Part shown: positions 18,468 to 29,200 of the stretch, piece after piece
Numbering within the stretch: the first letter of the stretch is position 1
Layout of the letters: every line of letters starts with the position of its first letter
DNA from: an uncultured Phycisphaerales bacterium
Lineage (GTDB): Bacteria > Planctomycetota > Phycisphaerae > Tepidisphaerales > Tepidisphaeraceae
Assembly: GCA_903871935.1 (NCBI GenBank)
Contig: CAIQIQ010000112.1
Location: 1-39,454, forward strand
DNA: 39,454 nt
Direction of reading: 5' to 3'
Translations under genes and position numbers: made by a program
Notes under the pieces: generated by a model
The model's input: the letters and a program-made list of their open reading frames with translations, nothing else
Databases searched by the model: none
Told to the model about the DNA's origin: nothing

Positions 18468-18491
18468 ATGAATCTACCCATGAATCTACCA
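18468..18491 (-). repeat. 12-bp tandem repeat upstream of the giant minus-strand gene
   Basis: ATGAATCTACC is repeated with a period of 12 bp; on the minus strand this reads GGTAGATTCAT twice. It sits 100-123 bp upstream of the start codon. The TAGATT inside it could serve as a weak -10, with TTGCCT 16 bp further upstream as a weak -35. This is a possible promoter or operator only. Confidence 0.3.
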
Positions 18492-19326
18492 CTTATTGGC
18501 GGTCAGGCAAGCAAATTCTGTCTGGCATTCCGTTCCAGTAGGTCTGGCATGCTGCCTGGACATTGGTCGGGCGGCACCCCAGTGCATGAGGAATGCAGGC
18601 AGCATGTCCCGCAGGTTGCCGCGAGTTCTGGGGAGCAGCGCGGGTGCAGGGCCACAGTAGTGGCCGACGACGGGCATCGTCGCCTTGTCTATCAGTAAAC
18701 CACTCACCCGCGGTCCCCAACCCCGCCCCTGCGGAATCAGAATGCCTAGGGGAAGTGAATGGCGAGTACTACTATGCACCGGGCACCCTCCACCAATACC
18801 CAGATGCTCCCATTTGCTGTTCTGTGCCGAACTCTGGCTGCAGAGGGCCATCGCCAGAAACTCAACGATTGTCGCACGCAGGTATCCACTCATCATCGTC
18901 TCCCGCTAAGTGCAGCCTCGCCGTGGCTCGCCCAATGTGCTCCAGTCTACGACCGTCGCGGAGCTTTCCCCAATCCTGTCCGGTTTCCCGATCTGGTGAA
19001 GGGAGATTCCCGAAGTCGCATATTTCCCCTGCAAATCAGTCCGGAAAAGCGGTCAAGCCGTGGAATGGCCGGCCCCCTTACAGCTCCATGCGGCATTCAT
19101 CCAGCCGCTCCGGGCGACGGAGTAGTCCGACAGATGCATGACCCCGCGGGGCACGGCCGGAGATCGAGAGGGGGCGTGGAACGTGAAGACGTGAGACTCT
19201 GCAACTCGGCCGAAAAGGCCGCGTTCCTGAGGCCCTATGCGGGGCGAGCTGGTCGCATCCGGTCATTGCCTTGAGACGGTTTCCCGGAATGCGGGGATAC
19301 CATGCCAACAGCGTGTGGGGTGACTT

Positions 19327-19335
19327 TGGTATACT
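19327..19335 (+). promoter_or_regulatory. Extended -10 promoter for a probably leaderless transcript
   Basis: TGGTATACT combines the TGn extension with a 5/6 match to TATAAT. No -35 is seen at the right distance, as is usual for extended -10 promoters. The ATG at 19342 begins 6 nt after the hexamer, where transcription would start, and no Shine-Dalgarno is present. Confidence 0.5.
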
Positions 19336-19341
19336 ACCGCT

Positions 19342-19581
19342 ATGGCAACAAGCAGACAGACGGGCTTCTTTGAGGCCAAGCGAGCCGACGGGAAGATCAT
19401 GACGGTCCACATATTCACCGAGTACAGCGTCACGCAATCGAGTGGCGGTACAGAAGAGTTGCCAGGCACAAAGAGACTGCAGACGGAAGACGGGGAGGTC
19501 GTCAATTGACTGGGAAAGGGGCGGTATCGGATGGTGGTTACCGGCGAGATGCTTACATCGGACGATCCCACCGCGCCTTAA
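19342..19581 (+). pseudogene. Small conserved-looking protein gene interrupted by an in-frame TGA
   Basis: The frame begins MATSRQTGFFEAKRADGKIM and reaches a TGA at 19507-19509 after 55 codons. Without leaving the frame it continues LGKGRYRMVVTGEMLTSDDP and TAP to a TAA at 19579-19581. Both halves look like one 79-codon protein. The joint reads DGEVVN-stop-LGKGRYRMV. From memory, small proteins found in planctomycetes and related genomes have an Arg here, in a VNRxxKGxYxIVxTG pattern. A CGA-to-TGA change would explain the stop. It may be a true nonsense mutation, a leaky stop (TGA followed by C) or a sequencing error. The next gene starts 4 nt after the TAA, which favours the full-length frame as the ancestral gene. 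The function of the family is unknown to me. Confidence 0.65.
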
Positions 19582-19585
19582 CGCC

Positions 19586-19915
19586 ATGCCACCAGCGTAC
19601 CGCATCATTGAAGTGACCACCCCGGCCGGCACATTCCGCAAGCGTACGGCCCGCCCTGTGGCCGTGGTGAGCGTCTACCGGGCATCCCGCCTGGTTCGAC
19701 GTGCCGGCGCCCAGGTGAAGGCCGGCGAGTTGTTCGCGGGCTGGCATCGCACACACAAGGCGGCGGCCGATGCCACCCACATGTTCTTCTCGGCTGAACT
19801 GGTGGGGCAGTGGTACATTGATGAACGGGAATGGGTGTCAGCAGACGATTCGGCCATGCCATCGCCTCCAGAAATGTCTTGGCAGAACCTGCCTATTCCG
19901 CATCCCGCCTGCTGA
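19586..19915 (+). CDS. Hypothetical protein, 109 aa, paired with the interrupted small gene
   Basis: The product begins MPPAYRIIEVTTPAGTFRKR and continues VVSVYRASRLVRRAGAQV. A middle segment, KAGELFAGWHRTHKAAADAT, is followed by VGQWYIDEREW and a Pro/Ser-rich tail. No family, signal peptide or membrane span was recognised; it is basic and probably cytoplasmic. The ATG at 19586 lies 4 nt after the TAA of the preceding interrupted gene, suggesting a two-gene operon driven from the extended -10 at 19327. The frame is open further upstream (from 19442), but that part overlaps the small gene. No strong Shine-Dalgarno is seen, so translational coupling is plausible. Confidence 0.55.
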   Translation: MPPAYRIIEVTTPAGTFRKRTARPVAVVSVYRASRLVRRAGAQVKAGELFAGWHRTHKAAADATHMFFSAELVGQWYIDEREWVSADDSAMPSPPEMSWQNLPIPHPAC

Positions 19916-20096
19916 GCTACAGCCTCAATGTTTCGGGGAGCCCAGGGCCACCTGTGCATTCAAGGGCTCTATCGCCGGCAAGGTGATTGAGCGCCCAACG
20001 CTGCCGACCTGGAGCAGTTCCTGCTCTGTAGGGGTTCGGTAGGCAAGGTGCCGGCGCTCACCTCCGGCCGCTGATTTGGCGGACGCACATTAAACA

Positions 20097-20127
20097 TTAA
20101 CACCTCAGGCGTGCTCATCGATACAAT
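20097..20127 (+). promoter_or_regulatory. Candidate sigma70-type promoter of the giant cassette gene
   Basis: TTAACA (20097-20102, 5/6 to TTGACA) and TACAAT (20122-20127, 5/6 to TATAAT) are separated by 19 bp, slightly longer than ideal. Transcription would begin near 20134 and give a leader of roughly 70 nt. The rest of 19916-20202 holds no gene that I can support. Confidence 0.4.
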
Positions 20128-20191
20128 GCGGCCACCCAGCTCTCGGTGCGGCCCGCATGGCCGGAGCGAGAGATCTTTCAACGTTACGACC

Positions 20192-20197
20192 AGGAGG
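20192..20197 (+). promoter_or_regulatory. Shine-Dalgarno deciding a GTG start
   Basis: AGGAGG lies 5 nt before GTG at 20203. No in-frame ATG is found between it and the LERRLLL tag, so this site fixes the start of the giant gene. Confidence 0.75.
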
Positions 20198-20202
20198 CGC
20201 CC

Positions 20203-23200
20203 GTGGAGGCATGGAACAGGCGAACCGTTGGCGGAGTTTGGGATCGTGCAAACGAGGCATTGCGTCGGTCCAGGCAAGTACATGTTCTGGAGGCTTTGCG
20301 GCGTGCGGCGAGTGTTGAGTCGCTCGAACGGCGTCTGCTGCTAACACATACGTTCACCAGTGCCGAGTCGACGGCGTTGCAGGGGGGGATGAACCAACTG
20401 GCGGATTGGCTGGGGACGCTCTCCTCATCCGGGGCGCTGGGCAAGCAGGTCGTGGGTGTGGCGACGACGCTGGGGGATGCGGCCGATCTCAAAGGCGCGT
20501 TTCTGAACCAGATCTATATCCCGGTGGCGAATTACCTGGCCATGCCCGGTGCGACCGATACGGGAGTAGCCACGCTGCTCGATACGCTCTCCGCCAATAC
20601 GGGGAACCTGGCATTAACGGTGAACCAGGCGAAGACTGGCGGCGGCGAGATCTCGACGGCGTATGGATCGACCTATGAGTACGAGCTGGCGTTTGCGCTG
20701 ACGCGGGCGCTGAGCGGTACGGGCGTGGATCTGGGCGAGAACTGGCGGGGGCTGAACATCAAGGCCGATGCGTCGGGCAGTGTGACGTTCTCGGCGACGG
20801 CAAATGTGGATCTGTACTTCGGGCTGGGGCAGGCGGGCTATACACCGGCGGCCAATGCGTTTTATACGCGGTTTAACACCCTGAGCGTTGGGGGTTCGGC
20901 GAGTGCGACGGGGATGAATTTCGGCATCGATATCGGCATGCTGGGCGGGCAGGTGAGCGGGGGATCGTTGAGCGTGAATGCCTTGGCGGGGGTGACGGTG
21001 ATGGATCCGGATGCGGATCCGGCGGGGGCGATCACGATTGCAGAACTGACCGGGACGCCGGTGGCCAGCCTGGCGACGATCACGCCGACGGGGACGGCGA
21101 ATGCTTCGTTTCCGGTCAGTGCGAGCTTTGGCAGCTTTGTGCCGACGGGCACGCCCACGCTGTTGCTGAACTCGAGCAATATCTACCAGTCGGCAACGAA
21201 CCAGATGACATACAACACGGCGTTCAATCAGTTAACGCCGTTCGGCAGCATGGGCGCGGCGGATGTCCTGCCGGCCATTGGTCAGATCGCGACATCGTTT
21301 GCGACGGTGATCAGCGGGTCGCCGCTGGGGACAACCAGTCTGCCGTTCGTGCCCTCGAAGAGCTTCGGCAGTCTGCTGGATTTCGCGGGGATCTTCAGCA
21401 GGAATATCTCGGATGTGCTTTCGAGCGGCGGGACTGCGACGTTCCATAACGCCCAGACGCTGCAGCAGCAGTGGGCGACAGTGCTGGGGGTCAGCCCGGC
21501 ATCGCTGGCCGGCTCGTATGACCCGGCGACGCATCTGTTGGCCTGGCACATCGCCAAGTCCGAGGCGATGAGCACGACCAGTTCGCCGATCGACCTGTCG
21601 GCCGGCTTGCAGCCTCTGACGCTGACATCGAGCAGCGGGAATGTGACAATCACCGCCAATGCGTCGCTGGATACGATCATCGGCATCCGGCTCGATCCGA
21701 TGGTGGCGAAGATTACGGGCGCTGCATCCCTGCCGGGCGATGGACGATTTGTCGGAACCTCGACATTCCAGATTGCCGTGGGCGATGCCGCGCCGGTGAC
21801 GGTGACGGTGAACGGAACGAGCACGAGTACGAACGTCGGTATTGACGACATGGTCACCGACTTCAATGCCGCGCTGGCGGCGGCCGGCCTGGGCCAGAAG
21901 GTGATTGCCAGGCGGAACGAGTTGAGGCTGTCGTTCGAGACACTGGGCACGGCGGTTACGCCGAAGATCACGCTCTATGTTGATTCGCACGATGTGATGG
22001 CGACGCAGTTCGGGTTCAGCGACGGCCAGACGAACCAGGCGAGCGTGCTGCCGCAGGTATTCATCCAGAATGCATCGGTCGGTGGTAGCGCCAGCGCCAG
22101 TGTCAGCGGTATTGCGGCGACGGGACGGTTCGGGATGCTGGGGGTGAGTGTTTCCGGCGGTGGTTCGATGAGCATGTCCGGCGGATTCCAGCTATCGGGC
22201 TCGGGCAGTTCGGTGGCCGGAAGCCAGGTGACGGCGGACGATCTGAAGACCAATGCCGCAACGAATCCTGGCGGGTTCGCCAAGGCGCTGACGCTGGATG
22301 GCAGCGCGGTGCTTACGCTGCCGATCACGGTGAACGGCGGATTCCTGAGCCTTCCGGCGGGTGCAACGCCGCAGATCACGGTCAACTGGACCCATGCGCC
22401 GAATGCGGCGACGCTGAGCCTGGACTACAACAGTGACATGGCGCCGCTGCTGGACTTCGCGAAGATCAAGTCCGGCGATGTGATTTTGTCGCTGGGAGGT
22501 GTGTCTGATCTGCTGGGCCTGGCCAACGGCGGGAGCCTGTTGAGTCAGAAACTGCCGCTGCTCGACGAAAGCCTGGTGCAGATCCTGAACCTGGCCAGCA
22601 CCGTCAGTGGGAAAGTGGGCGCGGTATCGCTGGGCGCGAACAGTACGATCCAGCAGATCGGGCCGGCCATCGCCAGCGCGTTCTCTCTGCCGTCGGGGTC
22701 AGTGAGCGTGACGATGTCCGGGCACCTGCTGCGGATCACCTTTGATGTTGCGGTGTCGGCGAGCGGAAGCCAGGTATTGCAGGTGGACTTGGATAAGCTG
22801 GTGGCGGATCTGCCGGATGGGAATCCCGTCAAGGGGTTCCTGCAGGGGATGTCCAAGCTGGCGGCGGCCGGGGCCAGCGGGAGCATCGGCTATATGGCCG
22901 ATGCGACTCTGCACATTGCGGCGGGGGTGGACCTGACCGATGCCGCGCATCCCAGGCCATTCATCGATGACAGCACGCATGCAGGGGTGAATGTGCAGGT
23001 GAACGGCACGCATCTGTCGTTCGGGGCGACGATGGGCCCGCTGGGCGTTACGGTGAAGGAGGGCTCGGCGAAGATCGGTGCCACTACGGACCCGGCGTCG
23101 ACGGATGCGGCGTCGTTTTCGGTGGGTGTGGCATCGTCGGGGCTCGGGCGACATTACCTGAGCGAGATCAACGGTTCGGCATTTACGGCATCGCTGACCG

Positions 23201-26200
23201 GGGCGGTGCGGGTGGTTCTGCCGCTGTATTTCCCGCTGGCGTCGAACTACCTGGGTGACCTGGACATCTCCATCTCCAGCCTGGCGGATATTCCCGGTTC
23301 GCTTTCGATCAGTGCTCCGGACATCCACAGCATCGGGTTGAACATGGACCTGTCCAACAACATGGGCGGGCTGCTGGAAGGCCTGGGGATGCTGCTGGAT
23401 CAGATCCAGAGTTCCCTGGGCGCTCAGGTGTTGAGCGCGCGGCTGCCGCTGGTGGGCGATAAGCTTGGGCAGGTGGTGGACTTCATCGGCGGTTCACTGC
23501 GCACGAGTGTTTACAGCAAGCTGAAAGAAGCATTTGACAACGCCGCAGCCACGGGTGTCTCCGGGGGGATCGATGTGGCCCGGCAGGGGCTCTATGCAGC
23601 CCTGGGCCCTGGCGGGCTGGATGTGCTGCAGGCGTCGACGTCGTATGGCGACTATCGCGATATCGAGTGTGATACGGTAGGCAGCGACATTGATACGCAG
23701 CGGGTGGAGTTCAAGCTCCATCTCCACAGGGCGGCGCAGCTCGTCACCGTGCCGCTGAACTTCGATCTGGGGCTGCCGGCGCTGGGTCTGTCGGCAACAG
23801 GCGCCATCGCGTTCCAAGCCGGTTACGATATGAACCTGTGGTTCGGCATCGACAGAGCCGATGGTTTCTTCCTCGACACCGGCAGTCCCGAGGAAGTGAA
23901 GCTTGATGTCGATGCGAGACTTGCCAGCGCCAGCATGACCGGCGACCTCGGGTTCCTGCAGGTACAGTTTACCGATAATCCGGATGACCCGACTCACTTT
24001 GGCGGTTCCTTCTCGATCGACCTCTCGGCTCTGAATGATGAACTGACCCTGGGCGAGTTCGGCAACATTGTGAACGCGAGCTTTGTCCATGCAGATCTGG
24101 ACGCCGAAGCGAAGGTGAACCTGAATCTGGTGACGAGCTTCGGCGGCAGCGAGGATTTCCCATCGATCGACGCGAACTTCATCATGAACTGGACGTTCCG
24201 GCCGGGGGAGACGAGTCTGGATGGCGATACCCCGGACGTCGCGTTCAAGAACGTGCGGGTGGACGCCGGCAGTTTCTTCAACAACTTCATGGCACCGGTG
24301 GTCCAGAAGATGCAGGCTGTTGTTGCGCCGATCCAGCCAATTCTGGAGGTGCTGACAACCCATATTCCCGGCCTGTATAGCATTGCGCCGGAGTTCGGCA
24401 CGCTGGTCGATATTGCAGAACAGTTCGGAATGGTCGAAGGCGCCGACTCGATCAAGGCGCTGGCGGCGATTGCCGATCTGGTCAGTAGTCTGCCGACGAT
24501 CGACAACGGGCACCTCTATATCAACCTGGGTGACTTCGACCTGGGTGGCATGGATCCGCGGAATCCAACGTTCAATGCAGCCACGGCCGAGCCCAACATC
24601 ACCCGTGATGTGGACCCGGCGGGCCAGATCCCGGCCGAGGCGCAGTCGTTCTGGAACAAGTCCCAGGATTTAGGCGGCACGGGGGTGAGATTTGACCTGC
24701 CTCTGCTGGACCGACCGGCGGATGCCTTCCGACTGCTGTTGGGGCAGGATGTGAACCTGTTCACACTGGACCTGCCGGCAATCCATCTGGCGTTCAATCG
24801 GCGTGTCGAGATCCCCATCTACTCCATCGCTGTTGCGACCGTCAAAGTGACACTCGCCGGTTCGCTGGATGTGCAAGGGAAGGTGGCATTCGGTTACGAC
24901 ACCTCCGGGTTGCGGCAGTTTGCGTCGACCCGCAACGCGGCGGATATCTTTGACGGCTTCTACGTCAGCACGCGGCAGAATGCCGACGGCACCGGGGGCG
25001 AGATGCCGTTTCTCACGGCGTGGGGCGAGATGAAGGCCGGCCTTGCGGTCAGCGGGGCGGAGGTCGTGCAGATCGGCGCGGAAGGCGGCCTGGGCTTCTC
25101 GGTCAGCGCGTTCCTTCAGGACCCGAACAATGATGGAAAGCTGCACGTTAGTGAGATGGTGAATGAGCTCGGGTTCCTGAGCACGATGAAGATGACCGGG
25201 TCGATCTATGCGGTATTCGATCTGTACCTCGAGCTCAAGATCCCGGGCACTCCGCTGCACTACACGTGGGAACTGGCCGACATCAAGGCAACCATCATTG
25301 ACGTCACCATTGTGAATCCTGGCGTGACGGGAGACCGGTTTGAACCCGATACGCACAAGGCGTCGGCGGCCGATATCGGCGTAGGGCCGGGGATCCACCT
25401 GAGCGGTCTGACGATCCACCAGAGCGACGATGAAGACTGGTACCACTTCGAACTTCCCCGGACGGATAGCCTCGATATCGGCATGAATGCCGGCTTCGCG
25501 TCACTCATGGAGGTCTATGACAAGGACGGCCATGTGTTGGCCAGCAGCGCCGGCGGCGCTGGGCTCAAGACGCTGACATTTGAGGGGATGGCGGCCGATG
25601 TGTACTACATCCATATCATTGGCGAGGGTGGCGGAGTCGGGCAGTACAGCCTGTCGATCGACCCATCGGCCACGAGCAGCACGAAGGTCTACTACGTCAG
25701 TTCCTCCGTTGGTACGGCCGAGCCGTTCTACACCTACGCCGCAGGCCTGAACAGCAATGACGGGCGTTCTCCCTGGACTCCAAAGGCGACGCTGCAGTCG
25801 CTGTTGGACCAATACGCGCTAGGGCCCAATGACATCGTGTTGATCGATACGGGCTGGTACGGCGACCAGGTCTTCATCGGCACGACCATCAACGGGGCCC
25901 TGTTTGCGGGCAGTCCGCGCGGATCGATCTATCGCCATCCGCAGCCCTGGACGATCAATGGCGCCAGCGACATGCACATCATGGAGGTGCAGTTCGAGAA
26001 CTTCAGCGGCGCATTCACCTCAACGGCGGTCCAGATCAGCAGCGGCAGCCACAACACGCTGGATCGCCTTATGATTCGCGCGTATGGCGACGGCATCGTG
26101 GATTCCGGTACGGCCACGCAACTTCTGAACAACCAGGTGCAGGGGACCAGCGGCATTACCGTCGCGTCCAGTGCCACCGGGACGCTACTGCGGGGCAACA

Positions 26201-29200
26201 GCCTGAGTATCGAAGGAATCGGGATCTCCGACAGCGGATCGAATACGGTGATCGACAGGAACTTCGTTGGCAAGCTCAGGAATGACCTTGGCGGCACCGG
26301 CATCCGCGTGGCCGGCAATACCACGCAGGTGACCAACAACAGTGTCAAGGGGATGGTCATCGGGATGGATGTATTCGGCGGCGGCACCACGCTGATTTCC
26401 GGCAATGTGCTGGTGGTCTCGGAGTATGTGCCGTTTGGCTACCATCCGATGGGCATCAACGTCACCGGCGCCGGCGCATTGCGGCTGACGGGGAACAGTG
26501 TCCGCGGTTTCGAGAAGAATATCTCCATCGGTCGCCCAGGCGTCACGCTCGACAGCAACGTGGTCTATGGCGGCTACATCGGTGTGCTCATCGGAGCGAA
26601 CAACGTCACTCTCGCGCCCAATGGCGCGCATACGACGGGCAACGACATCAGCCACAGCGCCATTGGCATCCAAACGGGCACCACCGAGAGCGGGGTCGTG
26701 ATCTTCTCTAACCGCGTTCACAACAACTACAGCTATGGCATCAAGAACGAGACGACTGCGCTGCTGTACGGCAATGAGGTATTCGCCAATGGGGTCGGCA
26801 TCGTTTCGGGATCCACTGTCGGCGGAAGCGACTGGACGAATCCGAACCTGATCCACGACAACACGACCGGCGTGCAGTTGACGGCGGCGGCCGAGGTCCG
26901 GTTCAACCGGATCTACTCGAACCAGACCGGCCTCCGCGTTGCGAACAATGCCTTTGTGCACCACAACGTGTTCTACCGGAACACCGGCCAGGCGCTGCGC
27001 GAGGTGGGGAACTCCGGGTTGCAGTTCATCAGCAACACCCTGTATCTGACGACGGGCACGGGGGTGGAGATCTCCGGCGGGGCATCGGGGACGACGATCC
27101 TGAACAACATCTTCATGGCCGACGGCGGCGGCACGGGCCTGTACGTGGCGAACGACAGCCAGCCTGGCTTCGTCAGTGACTACAACAACTACTACCGCAC
27201 CGGCGCCGGCGCGGTGGTGTGGTTCGAGAAGCCTTTCACGGATGTGTACGACTGGCAGATTGAGTCGGACTACGACCTCCACTCGATCGGGTACATCGCG
27301 CCCAATCCGAGCCTGGACAATCCGCAGTTCCTCGACCTGGCGAACGATAATTTCCACCAGGCGACGAGTTCCACCAGCATCGATTCCGGATCGCCCGCCA
27401 GTGCGTTTGGCCTGGAGCCGGCGAGCAATGGCGGCCGGATCGACCTTGGGGCGTATGGCAATACCGCCGAGGCATCGCAGTCGGCGGCGAGTTACCTCCG
27501 CATTGACTATCCGAACCTGTATCTGGACTGGGAGGCGAACCGCGCCCGCACTATCCAGTGGCACACCTTCAACCTCAGCGGCAATGTGCGGATCGAACTC
27601 TGGCAGGAGGGCGGCGGCAAGGTGGCGGACATCGCCACCGTACCGGCCTCGGATGGCAGCTATCTCTGGAGTCCGAACAACAGCAGCATCGCGCCCGATC
27701 CACTGACACGCTATCGCATTCGCCTTGTCTCGGTGAATAACCCGTCGGTGGTGGCGACGGCGCGGGAGTTCTTCTCGGTGCCGCCGTATAGCGCCGACTA
27801 TTACATCAACGACGCCAGCACGGTGGGGGATGAGTACAGCACTGCCATCGGCGACAACCGTAATACCGGCCGGGCGGCCAATGCGCCCAAGGCCGACCTG
27901 TTGCCGATCCTGCGCACCTATGTGATGACGGCGAACGAAACGGTCCATGTTGATACCGGTTCGTACATCGATGTGCGGAATCTCGTCATCAACTACAACA
28001 CGGATTCGGGGAAGCCGAATGCCGGTACCGGGTTGGGCGACGACCAGGGCTTTGCGGTGCTCGGTCCGCTGTTCCACACCGCGACGCTCGACCGCGCGAT
28101 CATGCTCGCCGGCAGCACGCATGTGGACGTGGATACCGCGAACTTCGTCAGCTTGTCCCACGTGGCCTTCCTGCACGGGTCGGCCGGGATCCAGGTCCAC
28201 AACGGCAGCTGCAACTTCAATGCGGACCATGTGGAGGTGGGGAACACGGGCGCTGAGGGGATCTGGCTGGACAGCAGCGCGATCAACGCATCGCTGGACA
28301 GCCTGAATATCCACGACAATGTCTCGTACGGCGTATATGCCCAGGCGCGGATCGCCTCCCTGAACAGTTCCGTCGTGGCGAACAACGGCCGGGACGGGAT
28401 TCGGCTGACGGACGCCAATGGCGTGGTGGTTCAGCGCAACGTAGTGTATGGGAATGGCTGGAGCGGTATCTACATCAATACGGGATCGCAGGGGGCGCTG
28501 ATCGGCAGTCTGAACCTCGACGACCATGCCGGGAATATCGTGCATGACAATCAGAGCGATGGCATCACCGTGTCCGGCGCGAGCACGATTGCCGGGAATG
28601 TTGTCTATAACCATTCCGGCAACGGCGACGCGGGCATCCGGAGCACCGGCACCGGCAACCGCGTCTCCCTGAACATCGCGTATGGCAATGATCGCGGCAT
28701 TGACGTCAGCGGGCAGGATGCCCTGGTGGACCGCAACCGCGCGTATGGCAATGGCACGGCCGGCATCTATTCGGCGTATACGAATGCGACACTGCAGTCG
28801 AACACGGTCAACGGGAACGGGGTGGGCATTTACGTCTATGGCGGGAATCCCACGATTGTGAACAACACGATCATCGGCAGCAGCGGTTCAGGGGTGCGCC
28901 TGCAGGGCGTGACGCAGGACAGTGTCTCCAGCGGTACGCCGCCACATGCGGCGGTGCTCAGCAACACGATCCGGCAAGGCGGCGTCGCGGTCGACATCCT
29001 GGCATCGTCCGTGGGCGTGGAGATCCGGAACAACATCCTGAGCGCGACCGCTTGGGCGATCAGCGTCAGCAATGACAGTCAGAACGGGTTTGTCAGTGAC
29101 TATAACCTGTTTGATTCCGGTACGATCGGGCTGTGGCAAGGCGTGGCCCGCGGCACGCTAACGCAGTGGCGCAACGCCATCTATGGCGACGTCCACAGCC

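Larger units (their letters stand above)
18369..19326. other. Long intergenic region between the giant minus gene and the small-gene pair
   Basis: About 960 bp with no supported gene. Frames of 136 aa (minus, 18486-18896) and 171 aa (plus, 18759-19274) overlap each other, and neither has convincing protein-like composition. The stretch holds a 12-bp tandem repeat near 18468 and small perfect hairpins: CGACGA/TCGTCG near 18664-18681 and CGGCC-GAAAA-GGCCG near 19207-19221. Neither hairpin is followed by a T-run. Confidence 0.55.

Noticed and set aside
18486..18896. 136-aa minus-strand frame with a GGGAGA site upstream
   Set aside because: Only the first few residues look natural; the rest is Gly/Pro/Arg-rich. 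It overlaps a competing plus-strand frame of equal quality, so neither is supported.
19207..19221. CGGCC-GAAAA-GGCCG hairpin as a terminator
   Set aside because: The stem is only 5 bp, there is no T-run after it, and no supported gene ends just upstream.
18759..19274. 171-aa plus-strand frame
   Set aside because: Its composition is unlike a folded protein, no motif is seen, and it overlaps the frame above. The GGGGAAG upstream is not enough.
19507..19509. Selenocysteine at the TGA of the small gene
   Set aside because: The position is expected to be Arg, no clear stem-loop of SECIS type is seen just downstream, and a single-base nonsense change is simpler.
26185..28614. 809-aa minus-strand open frame
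   Set aside because: It is antisense to beta-helix cassettes 1-2 of the giant gene. The long stop-free run results from codons whose reverse complements avoid stops, and the His/Arg/Val-rich translation has no fold signature.
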